A stretch of 64,000 nt of DNA. Source: Helianthus annuus (Eukaryota > Streptophyta > Magnoliopsida > Asterales > Asteraceae). How positions within the stretch are numbered: position 1 is the first letter of the stretch; each line of letters starts with the position of its first letter. Below are positions 24,201 through 34,881 of this stretch, in pieces. The stretch is from assembly GCF_002127325.2 (NCBI RefSeq), contig NC_035436.2:106353591-106417590 (forward strand), given 5' to 3'. The position numbers were made by a program, and so were the translations under genes. Below the pieces are notes generated by a model that did not search any database, was not told where the DNA came from, and was given only the letters and a program-made list of their open reading frames with translations.

Positions 24201-24263
24201 AGTCTCAACTGAATCGTGATATAGATCGAATGTTAGGTGTGAACGAATACGTGTCGTCTTCCT

Positions 24264-24817
24264 GTATTGTATTGTATTGTATTGTATTGTATTGTATTGT
24301 ATTGTATTGTATTGTATTGTATTGTATTGTATTGTATCGTATTGTATCGTATTGTATCGTATTGTATCGTATTGTATCGTATTGTATCGTATTGTATCGT
24401 ATTGTATCGTATTGTATCGTATTGTATCGTATCGTATCGTATCGTATCGTATCGTATCGTATCGTATCGTATCGTATCGTATCGTATCGTATCGTATCGT
24501 ATCGTATCGTATCGTATTGTATCGTATTGTATCGTATTGTATCGTATTGTATCGTATTGTATCGTATTGTATCGTATTGTATCGTATTGTATCGTATTGT
24601 ATCGTATTGTATCGTATTGTATCGTATTGTATCGTATTGTATCGTATTGTATCGTATTGTATCGTATTGTATCGTATTGTATCGTATTGTATCGTATTGT
24701 ATCGTATTGTATCGTATTGTATCGTATTGTATCGTATTGTATCGTATTGTATCGTATTGTATCGTATTGTATCGTATTGTATCGTATTGTATCGTATTGT
24801 ATTGTATTGTATTGTAT
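24264..24817. repeat. TATTG/TATCG pentanucleotide array, about 110 units
   Basis: About 554 bp consist of TATTG and TATCG only. The left end is pure TATTG, a central block (about 24411-24515) is pure TATCG, and long stretches alternate TATCGTATTG as a 10-bp higher-order unit. Open frames on both strands arise because the repeat contains no stop in most phases; they are not genes. Confidence 0.97.
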
Positions 24818-25913
24818 TATACTAACCACCTCAGTTCGTGTTCTAATAGATAAGAAAAATTGAATCTCAAGTAATAACTTAAGAATTTTGAACGAATAGT
24901 GATCATTAGCTTAACCCGCAAAGTCCACCAGAATTCCCATGCACTACAAGTTGTTATTACGTTGGCCACCATAATAATAAATTGCCATGCATGGTCACCC
25001 TAGCGTTCTCTCGTACGAAGCAGCCGATCAGTAAGAGAGGAAACACTATTGTCAATATACATTCAACATCGGAGGGACCTTCGTGATAGCTCACGTGTCA
25101 ACGTTCGTTGTCATTACTCACAGAACGGCACTGCGTTAGATGAAATAGAAATGGAAAGAATCCGTAACAATAACAACTGAAGGGGCACCTTCAAGATGAG
25201 TACTTCATCTTCTTTGTAGGGACAAGAGTATATCAACCTTGATTGGTATGAGTCACAGGGATCTCGTCCCACTAATGGAGTTGTTGTCCAAGGTTACCAC
25301 CTCCGCCTCGCCGTCATTATCATGGTCAGGCATGTCAGCATTCGCGAGAAAGCAACCATATTTTACGGAATTAAGTTTAAGATTTCACTTGGGAATCATG
25401 TTCGCCATAAGCTCCGCAGTAGATGTGAGGTCGATATTTTCATCGTGTGAGTAAATAAATAATAATAGAGTTTGAAGTCGAAGGTATTTTGTTCTTGGCA
25501 AAATATTTTGTACAGCACATATATAAATAAATCATGTATATATATATATAAAATCACATGAAATCCTATCTAACAAGGATTTCTATCTTGCATAAGTTGA
25601 ATTTGTATATGCTTAACTTGTAAACTGTTTATGATGTGTAAACTGATAATGTAATGTGTCTATCATGTATAAGCACTGATAATGTAATGTATTGTAGGCA
25701 CATAGTCTATTAATGTAATGCGCCTATCTCTCATAGACTTCACCCATGGAAATGTCGTTGCTTGGTTTTTATGAAATGAATTTTTGTTTGTAGTGGACCT
25801 TGAAAAATGTTTATGCAATGAAAACTTTTCGTTCTTGTATAAATTGTTTTCGTGAGAGGTTCCTAGTGATTGTAGACTAGACTCAAGAAAGAATCCTGGT
25901 TCACTACAATCAA

Positions 25914-25926
25914 AGCTCTGATACCA
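25914..25926 (-). other. Primer-binding site of the outer element
   Basis: The minus strand reads TGGTATCAGAGCT, three bases from the 5' LTR, again tRNA-iMet type with one changed base. Confidence 0.85.
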
Positions 25927-26951
25927 ATCTGTCACACCCTGCTCGTAGCGGAAGCGCGAGGTGTGATCTGTTGGTTCTCATTGCATAACGATATAAGTAA
26001 ACATACTAAATGAATAAAACATACTCCATTACCATTACCATAATTGTTCAAAAGATGCTCAACATACATTAAGTTTATAATTTACAAACCATTCAAAGAA
26101 AATAAGTTGTTACTATTTCATACATCCAAAACGAAAGTTTTAAACATTAAGGCTTTGTCCACTATGCCACCGCAAAGCGGCAGTATAATAGATAAACCCT
26201 TCAAAAGATGGCATGGAGTCTTGATACTTGTTTCTTGAATTAGAATCCCTGACAAGGTCCACTAATTCCCTGAAATACATGTTTAAGTAGAAAAATCAAC
26301 AAACGTTGAGCGAGTTCATGCAGTTTAGTTGTGTATGATACATCCGAAAAATGTAGAATGTATTCGTATTTGAATCAAATATAGTATGAAAAGCGTCAAT
26401 GAAATCGTGATCATTAATGTTTTGCAAGGACATTAATATGTGTGACGAAATAGGAAGCAATCCAACCCTAGACGATTTTAATTGTATCGACATCATGTCG
26501 TAGGGCAACAAACGCACTCCTAGGCAAATGAATGACCATGAGTGGGGCTCGCTAAAACCCATTAGATCTAACCCTTTTGTTCCTTGGTCCAAACTTGGAT
26601 TAATGGAGCTTTAGTTATGGCCCTAATTTCTCACATGATCTAAGGTGTTTCATTCCTTGACTTATCATACTATTGTACATGTATTTTCCCCGATAGTTGT
26701 AAAGCTTGAAAAGCATTTAAGATAAAAAGGGGACATGAACTCACAGAATTGCATCCGTAAACTGTATGTAATTGTAACCTCACTTGTAGTTGTCTTGAAT
26801 TGTATCACGACCTACAAAGGTCCTAGATTTGTTAAACACTTCGGTCTTTGTATTGGCTCATGTACAAGTCTTCTATCTTGAATATGTATTAAGACTTGTT
26901 TGTATTTGTTATTCGTTGAACTGTGTATTAGATGTATGAATTGTTAAACTG

Positions 26952-27001
<50 letters not shown>

Positions 27002-27008
27002 CACCAAG

Positions 27009-27042
<34 letters not shown>

Positions 27043-29154
27043 CTTGTATCTTGTGAGTTGTATAATCGGATCTTGTCCTCTTGATTTTATGTCTTATATG
27101 AATAAATTGTATAATTGTATTTTCACCAATTATATGTCATTGGGCAGAGCCCATGTTTTCATGTTATTGGACTTAAATATTATTGGGCCTAAATAGTATT
27201 GGGCTTAAATAGTTTTGGGCCTAAATAGTATTGGGCCTAAATAGTATTGGGCCTAAATAGTATTGGGCTTAATGTTATTGGGCCTTGGCCCATATGTTTG
27301 GTATTGGGCTTAGCCCATGAGTTTTGATATTGGGCTTAGCCCATGTATTTATGTTAAGCCCATTTAGTAAATATAGCCATTAGTAAAGATATAAGCCCAT
27401 TTGAAAGTACAAGCCCATTTGTATAAAATAAGTCCATTTATTAAAAATAGCCCATTAGTAAAGATATAAGCCCATTTGAAAGTACAAGCCCATTTGTATA
27501 AAATAAGTCCATTTATTAAAAATAGCCCATTTGTATTATATTCTATCATTTTTTTATAAAATCACTAAGTAAAGACTTTTTAGTCATAAGAATACATAAA
27601 AATTTATAAGTTTAAAAACATCCGAATTTTGTTATCGATAGCATATTTATTTTTCGCATCGAAAGATCATCTAAACGTCATAGTAACTCCTCGGATTGGC
27701 GTTATTTATAGCTTCGCCCGTCGTCCGTTTTGACCATAATTTGTGTCCGATCATTCGGATCGTCCGTAACTTATTTTTAAAACATATTTCTATGTAGTCT
27801 TGTAAGACTTTGATTGTAATGTATCTTATGTTTATTTGTTACATTGAATTCAAGTTCTGTTTTGATATGTATAACTAATACACCAAGTATCATATTGCAC
27901 GTAAGTTGTTAAAGTGACCAAATATATATTTTTCTCAAAAATATATATTTATCTAACTTTGTTTTTATAAAAAAAAAACATTCTTTAAAATCTTTTTAGT
28001 CTTGTAAAGATTTAGCCAAAAATAATGGTTTTGTTAACATATGATTTTTAATAAAAATCGGCCATATAACCTTTGTAATATGAACTTTACCATGTTTAAA
28101 TAAACATAGCATTTTCTTTTCGAATTCACCAATCAATTTACTCATAACATTCTTAAAGAATAACACATGAGATTTATAACATAACCTCATTAAGATGATA
28201 TCAAAATCATGTAGGATTTTTGGTATGATCATAACATATGTTAACTAGTTCAAATCCATGCTTTAATTCTAGTTTTAACCACTTTTACAAAAATCCCATC
28301 TTGTATGTTTGTTTTCATAATCTTGTAGAAGTATTGTTTTTAATGACAAACACTAAATACTTTAACAACACCATAGATTATGATCATCCATATAAAATTT
28401 ATGTTTAACAAAAAAACCTTTTAACATAAACATGTATACTTGTTAAATCATGTATTTAAACATCATCTAAAAATTTATTCTTATGATATTCATCATGACA
28501 TGATCAAATATGCAAGTAATAAGTCATAAATCACAACATAAACAAACAAACATATATCATGATTGTCACACCCCGACCACGTAGAACATACAAAACGTGG
28601 CGGAAACGTCGGGGAGTGTTGTAACAGAATCAATTGTTTCAAATCCATGGCAAATGAAGTTTCATTTTATAAATCAAACATGAAAGTTTACATTGTCTGA
28701 ACAAGAATCAAAGTGTACATAACATAAATTAACTAGTTCTTGTCTCGTTTTAAGTCACTAAGGCACAGGTCCGCCTAAGTATGTCTTGATAAGTCCTATG
28801 CATCATCTCCTGAAAACACTTGTGAAAATAGGTACGTCAGCATAAAAATGCCTGTGAGATACATTGGTTTTGTGAAAACGGAATTCATGACTTGAGTTTG
28901 AGAAAATGTTTAGTCATGAACCTCGTATTTTGCTTTGTCTTGTAAATCATTTGAAAAACGGTAAGATCAAATGATATGTATAAATAAGAGAACAATGCAT
29001 GTTTAAACGGATAACCATGTAAAATGAGTTTGTATAAGATAAGTCGTTTGTAAAACAATGTCTCATGAAAAGTGTGTTATTTGTATAAAATGTCATATGT
29101 CTCAAATTGAAATGATTCAAATAACGCTACGATATGTAATACCATACAAACACT

Positions 29155-29162
29155 TATATATA
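29155..29162 (-). promoter_or_regulatory. Probable TATA box in the solo LTR
   Basis: TATATATA lies within the block conserved among four LTRs of this window (GGAAGTACCAGCGGCGTATC adjoining). Confidence 0.4.
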
Positions 29163-29415
29163 GGAAGTACCAGCGGCGTATCCACCATGCTTGTATCATA
29201 TTACACACGCCTCGTTACTTAATCACTTACTCAAACCAAACCATCAAGATGAAATGTTTAACAACGGTAGAAATGTTCATGTATAGTCAAATGTCTATTG
29301 TCAAATGTAATCCATGTCAACGGATACAACTGGTTTACACGGTTCAATGGTTACAGACGGTTCATGAAATTAAAGGGGTAAGACGGTTCACATAGTCAAA
29401 TGGTTACAACGGTTC

Positions 29416-29780
29416 AAAATGTAGTGTAATGTGTTCATATGCTGGATGAGCATATGCAACAGAAATGCAATGTGAAACAATGTACTACGTATGCACACAA
29501 TGGGCGTACGTAGCATGAAATGTATTGTAGAGTACAACGGTTCAAAATGTAGAATAATGTGTTCATATGCTGGATGAGCATATGCAACAGAAATGCAATG
29601 TGAAACAATGTACTACGTATGCACACAATGGGCGTACGTAGCATGAAATGTATTGTAGAGTACAACGGTTCAAAATGTAGTATAACGTGTTCATATGCTG
29701 GATGAGCATATGCAACAGAAATGCAATGTGAAACAATGTACTACGTATGCACACAATGGGCATACATAGCATGTAATCTA
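29416..29780. repeat. 128-bp tandem repeat in the solo LTR
   Basis: GTTCATATGCTGGATGAGCA recurs at 29433, 29561 and 29689, a period of 128 bp, with about 2.8 units. It occupies the same LTR position as the 52-bp repeats of the Tekay-like element. Confidence 0.9.
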
Positions 29781-32700
29781 AAACAATGTACTAAGTACGC
29801 ACACAATGGGCATACATAGCATGAAAATGTAATGTAAAGTGTTGTGCTAAGTATGCACACGATGGACATACATAGCATAAACACAATGAAATCATGTACT
29901 ATATATGTACTATTGAACATAGCAAGTATATGATGTGAAAACAGGAAAGCATGAAAGTAACAGATAGGCACATGTGTTTCACCCCAAAACAGTTTAGAAA
30001 ACAGTAAAAGAGGGGTTCAATGTACTCACCTGAGATTGCTTTGAGTTCCTTGTATAATAACCAGATAATGCTAAAGATCACGGAATACCAACGGCACCTA
30101 ATAGGTAGCTTATGTTAATATACCGGACCAAATCGGAAGGATCGGACAGTACGCGGGTTCGAAAACCAAACGAGTATGGAGACTCGTGTAATATGGTTTA
30201 ACAAAGCCTACATACTAAAATGAAACTTAACCTAAGTGCTTACGGTCCATCACGACCCGTTGAGGTAGCTTATGCCACCCTAACGCGTCATTCGCGTAGA
30301 ACGCGTATGGAACGCCTAACATTGCGACCACAAGGTATAACCTCGGAAGGTTATAGCTATGGTCACCTAATATGTTTGGTCGGATCCTAAAGATCGACCA
30401 AATGGGTCGGGTTCGAAAGTATAAGCGATGGTTTAGATCGCTTACCTTACGACCCTATATAAGCACTATACTAAACGTGACGAGCTAAGCATGTTAGAAC
30501 ATGCTTAACTAAGTTTAGAAAACAGGTTTGGCATCAAAACAAACGGCTTTGATGCTCACGAGTAGTTTGGTTACAAAATACGCAAGAATGCGCATTTTGG
30601 CCGAAACTACGACTCGTCACTGAGCCTAGATAACGGGGTAATCAGTAGGTATGGTCACTACGGACCATAACCATCGTGATCACGCTCACGTTATGAAGTT
30701 CCATGAACTTCGCATCGACCATAAGCTGGTCAATGCAGAAAGTCAACAAAACGTTGACTTTCGGACTCGAAAACCGAATAAAAGAGCGAAAGAAGACTTA
30801 CGGAGGGTCCCCGAGTGCTAATCTAGATCAAATAGCTCAGGTATGAAACAATGGTTCCAACTTAGAGCTTTAGATCTGATTCTTGTGGGTTTTTACACAA
30901 AACGGGGGGGGGGGGTATTTATAGGAAAAGTGGAACCGTTAGGATCGTTTATCGAATATCGTGCCGCGATCTCGAGCGTACACTTGTCAAATTCTTGTGG
31001 TAAGTCAGAAATTGCCCCTTGGCTCTTGATTAGGTGAAAGGGCATTGCCTCTTGATCGAACGAAAGGCCAACTGCATTAAATAGATACATTGAATCTGTC
31101 TGACAGTCTCACGCGCCCCGCGTAAGGATTTGGTAAATCCTTACGCGCCCCGCCTAAGGTTCCCAGCTCAGAATTTACAATTTTGGTCCCTGCACTTCAG
31201 AAACACGTATTTTGGCCCATTTTTGGCACGTTTAAGCCCCGTTAACCTCATTTCAAGGCTCTAAGATGAAGTTAAAGTGTAGGGGACTTGAAATATGCTC
31301 AAAAATATTCCGGATGTCGGTTCGTTTGGCCGTACGATCGCGATGTTCGCTTAATTACGACGGAATGCGCATAAGCGCGAAAGACGATCCAAATGACGCG
31401 ACGAATGGATTTTTCTCATGCCAAACACTAAGGCATAATATAAGGATGCTTACATAAATTTTTGGATGTCCGGATGTATTCAGAACGTAAGTTATGCGCG
31501 AAAGTGCAAACTTGTGCACTTTTTGACACTTTTAGTCCCTGAATGATCCAAAAGTTTGTTTTAGCATACCAAACACCTCAAAGCCTATTTCTAAGCTATG
31601 TAGAGGATATTTAGGGTATGTTTAACTTATGAACATGTTCCGGAATGTTCGTTACAGTTCAAATTGGCATACTTTCGCAGTTTGTCAAGTTTAGTCCCTG
31701 TAAGCAAATTAACTTGTTTTTGCTATACCCAAGCCTTCAAAACTTATTTCTAAGTTATGTAAAGGTTATTTAAGGTATGTTGAGTATATGTTGATGTTCC
31801 GGAGTATTTTTCGCATTAAACTGAGTACGTTTACGCACCAGTTTGCGTATAATGCTCTAGAAAGCAATGTAGAGTTTGAAATTGAACAATAATTGATATG
31901 TGCAAAACATACACATATTTATACAAGATCCCAAGTATGAAATACAATATTTCATCGGCTTGGTATTTGTTTGATGGTCGCGGTGACACAGGTGTCACAA
32001 TGATTATTATTTTGCTTCTTTGTATCTTCTTAATATTTTGTATGCTTCTTTAGTTATTACTAGTTATTTTAACAATCATAAACATAAATAACTATATAAA
32101 AAAAATAGACTTAGAAGCTCACTTCTAGCACTTGTGGCTAGGGATGATCTTAGTGAATATGATGAGGAAAGAAGATGATGATCTTGATGGTAGAAAGCTC
32201 TTGGATGGATGAAAGTGCTTTCTTTAACTTAGAGATGCCTTAGATCACCTTAGGCTCCATAGAAGTACATCTTGATCATCAACAAATAGCTTGAAAGGAA
32301 GGTTATTTAGAGGTGTATATGGCTGAATTTTTGGAGAAGAAAATGGAGTCTTAAGTGTTTGTTTTGGGAGGTGTAAGAGTTCTTGAAAAGTGTTGGTGAT
32401 GATAAGGATTACTAGACTTTTAATCATCCATATCTTCACAAATTGCAACAAAGGAAATATCTAGGATATTTTTGCAAGTGAGGAAGGATGTGGGACCCAC
32501 TTAAAAACGTTCATCACATGGGGAGGGTAAAGTGTAATTATTATTTTTTTTTATAAAAGTTACCAAAATATCTAGATATTTTGGTAATTAGGCTAAGTAT
32601 GGCGATTAGGGTAATCTTTCACCATTAGGGGGTAATTAGTGATTCGGAATGTTATCTATTATTAACAAATTTACTAAACTAGTAGAAATTATATTTTGAT

Positions 32701-33477
32701 ATCTTAAACGACTTCCGTTTGGTCGTCGGTTCTATAAAAGCACTTTTAATTCTTACCGACGAAGTTTTTCCGTAAGTTGTAAATCCGCAACCAAGAGATG
32801 TATAAAGGGATTTGGAATCTCAAAATAAGCTTAACTAGTTCACCAAAGCTTTCATTTGGTTGTTTTCGATGTCGGAAATGTCGTTTATTAGCTTGTCGGT
32901 GTAGAAACGAACAAGTTGTGGGGGTTGCAAGGCAGCATCGAAAGCTTATGTTTCGGACACCCCATTAATATCCTCATATTGTTTCCATATGTTTATCATC
33001 ATTTGTCATATTTCCGGAGTCCCGGAAATGCTAAATTATTATTTTGGACGATTTAAAATTGTCTTATTTTTAGTGAAACGGACGATTTAGCGATTAGGGC
33101 GTTGTACCGGAAAGTCTTGTATCTTTGTAAGATATGTTTTCGTATTAGTGTTTTCTTATATAAACGGACTCAGTTATGTTAGCTGTGTGTCGTTTTTCCT
33201 TGTTTCATTCTGTTTTCACGGTTTTGCTGGCATGAATAGTGTGACCGTGAATAGTGCACGCAACACTTTTTACCAACACTTTTAGGACATTATTTAATTG
33301 ATTTCGCAATACGACGAAAACCAACATATATTATCTCATTGTTTTCTTGTCCTACCACTGTCGTCTAATTTACGACACAGTTACGTAATTAAATTATGCT
33401 AATTGCATGAGATTATATACTAAGAATAGTGATTAGACTGTACGGAATTTCCGGTTATTTGCCATTGTCACACATAT

Positions 33478-33798
33478 GGTACCAACGTCTAAATTTCTAG
33501 TCTATACATTGCTTGAAACTAATTGACTCAATTATTTTTTACTGAACTGAGTCGTTCAGCGAAAATTTTGGTATTTTTAAATGTAGATCTTAGGTTTTGA
33601 TTTGTTCGTAGCTTTATTGAGTTATTTATTTGCTTCATAATTTCCTTTTCTTTAAACAATTAACAAGTTATCACTTAATAACCATGTAATAAACTAACAA
33701 ACTAACACTTAAAGTTAAAGGTTAGAGGATATAGTATGACATTCAATTAGGAACTCAACTTACTAAAGAGTTATACCAATAAACAAATTAAGTATAAG
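33478..33798. other. Intergenic gap between the gypsy stack and the copia element
   Basis: This is unique-looking AT-rich DNA, continuous before insertion with 2777-2951 and 46689 onward. I see no gene. Confidence 0.6.
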
Positions 33799-33803
33799 AA
33801 TTC

Positions 33804-34204
33804 TGTTGGAACCTGAAGGTTTATTCATGCAGGTTAACAAAATATAGGGATTGATCTTGTAATTAGTTTAATTATGTTTTGGGTTAATCTTATGTGGGTT
33901 GGGCTTGTAAGTGTGTCGCATGGGCTTGAGTAGTTTCGGCCCTTATGTTTTGTATTTAAACACCTTTAATCAATAGATTAAGGGTTGTTGATACCGAATA
34001 GAAGCAGGGAGCGACACCAAGCAAGGAACCGAGTTCCTACCGATCTTGTATCAGTCATCTTCAAGTTGAATGCAAGTTTGGTTTGTTTTGTTTTTCATTG
34101 TGTGTTATTTGATATATATGTTGTTTCTTGAATCACCTTTGTGTTTGGTTTCCGCACTCTCACAAAGTTAGATTGATATCATTGTGATCCTCACGGGTTT
34201 TACA
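33804..34204 (+). repeat. 5' LTR of the copia element
   Basis: The LTR begins TGTTGGAACCTGAAGG and ends CACGGGTTTTACA. TGTATTTAAACACC near 33950-33962 is a candidate TATA region. I see no difference from the 3' LTR. Confidence 0.96.
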
Positions 34205-34206
34205 AT

Positions 34207-34220
34207 TGGTATCAGAGCCA
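34207..34220 (+). other. Primer-binding site, initiator-Met tRNA
   Basis: TGGTATCAGAGCCA lies two bases after the 5' LTR and matches the tRNA-iMet 3' end. Confidence 0.95.
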
Positions 34221-34502
34221 TTGAAGCCATTCAAAGGCTCGGTTTGATATCAATCAGATTCAAGAATCTCATATTTTACTGATTCGATTTGTTGAAGTGT
34301 GTATGCAGATCTGTTCATCGACTGTTCCTGAAAATTCCTTGAAAAATTACTGATTTTGGTTCTGATTGAATTCTCGGTGTTTGCTGAAATCTCGGGATAT
34401 TGGTTCAACAGATTCAAAGATTACCAAATCTTTGAATTTTGGAAACTGCTGAAAAATCGGGATTGCGAGTAAACAGTCCTTATCACTTTCTGTTTTGCAG
34501 GT

Positions 34503-34803
34503 TCCGACTCGCAATCTCCCAGTTACGGCTCATCACGGTTTAGTTGCGACTCGCAATCAGCCTTGGTTTCGGTTCATCTCGCCCAGTTACGACTCGCAAC
34601 CAGCTTTTTGATCATCACTCGCAACCACGGTTTCGGCTCATCCTGTCCTGTTACGACTCGCAACCATATTGGTTACGACTCGCATTCAAGTTTGACCTGA
34701 CTCGCAACCGTCTACGATTACGACTCGCAAACACCTCATTACGACTCGAAATCACCTCATTACGACTCGCACATTCCACTCGCAACCCAGTTACGACTCG
34801 CAA
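34503..34803. repeat. Palindromic CGACTCGCAA array in the gag leader
   Basis: About 12 copies of TTACGACTCGCAAC and variants lie between the primer-binding site and the gag ATG. Eight have CGACTCGCA exactly. The ideal unit TTGCGA-C-TCGCAA is a perfect inverted repeat around one base. Spacing varies from about 13 to 40 bases. The same motif recurs in front of the third frame (43124-43530) and, as far as I can see, nowhere else in the element. Confidence 0.88.
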
Positions 34804-34881
34804 CGACAAATTGAAACGGACTTTTGGACTGTTGACTTGGACTTAATTAAATCAATCAATTAATTAACTGATTTATTAAAA

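Larger units (their letters stand above)
22547..25929 (-). pseudogene. Outer element interior, right part: scrambled leader/gag region
   Basis: This resumes the outer element after the nested Tekay-like insertion. Gag should be here, but I find no gag domain. It holds a 29-bp minisatellite (about 22668-22785), a diverged foreign LTR piece (about 22990-24200), the pentanucleotide array (24264-24817), about 1.1 kb without a clear match, and the primer-binding complement at 25914-25926. Short open frames at 22669-22992 and 25239-25454 resemble nothing I know. Confidence 0.7.
28564..31999 (-). mobile_element. Solo LTR related to the Tekay-like family, inserted in the outer LTR
   Basis: 3,436 bp begin TGTCACACCCCGACCACG and end GGTGTCACA, flanked by atgat at 28559-28563 and 32000-32004. 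The undisturbed target is visible in the left LTR near 5545-5560. Sequence 29940-31880 matches 11640-13560 of the Tekay-like LTR closely, but the middle differs. No internal region or second LTR is present, so it is a solo LTR left by LTR-LTR recombination. Orientation is inferred from the shared TATA block (29155-29162). Reading frames such as those at 30843-31090 are shared with the other LTRs and not genic. Confidence 0.92.
2952..33472 (-). mobile_element. Outer Ty3/gypsy LTR retrotransposon, non-autonomous, carrying two nested insertions
   Basis: LTRs at 2952-7018 and 25930-33472 begin TGTCACACCC and end TTGTCACA. The 5-bp duplication catat sits at 2947-2951 and 33473-33477. The primer-binding complement lies just inside the right LTR (25914-25926) and the polypurine tract just inside the left one, so the element reads on the minus strand. 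Removing the nested elements leaves about 4.1-kb LTRs and an interior of roughly 6.5 kb. The interior is degenerate: fragmentary pol with many stops (7019-10138), no recognisable gag, a piece of a foreign LTR and a long pentanucleotide array. By eye the LTRs differ at about 1% (11 substitutions in the first roughly 1,000 aligned bases). The insertion is therefore fairly young although the coding part is wrecked, which suggests mobilisation in trans. Confidence 0.9.
25930..33472 (-). repeat. Right LTR (5' LTR) of the outer element, split by a solo LTR
   Basis: The LTR is continuous with 2952-7018 once 28564-31999 and one copy of atgat are removed, giving about 4,102 bp. Length differences against the left LTR are mainly in the (TA)n tract (26953-27037, longer here) and an A-tract (shorter here). 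The TGGGCY array is at about 27139-27540. Confidence 0.92.

Noticed and set aside
24230..24863. Several long open frames on both strands (about 180-207 codons) reading YCIVLYRIVS or YDTIRYNTIQ repeats
   Set aside because: They are translations of the TATTG/TATCG pentanucleotide array in phases without stops, not genes.
34544..34846. 100-codon open frame before the copia gag rich in LRLA/TTRN
   Set aside because: It is a by-product of the CGACTCGCAA repeat array; the same happens at 43284-43523 in the second array.
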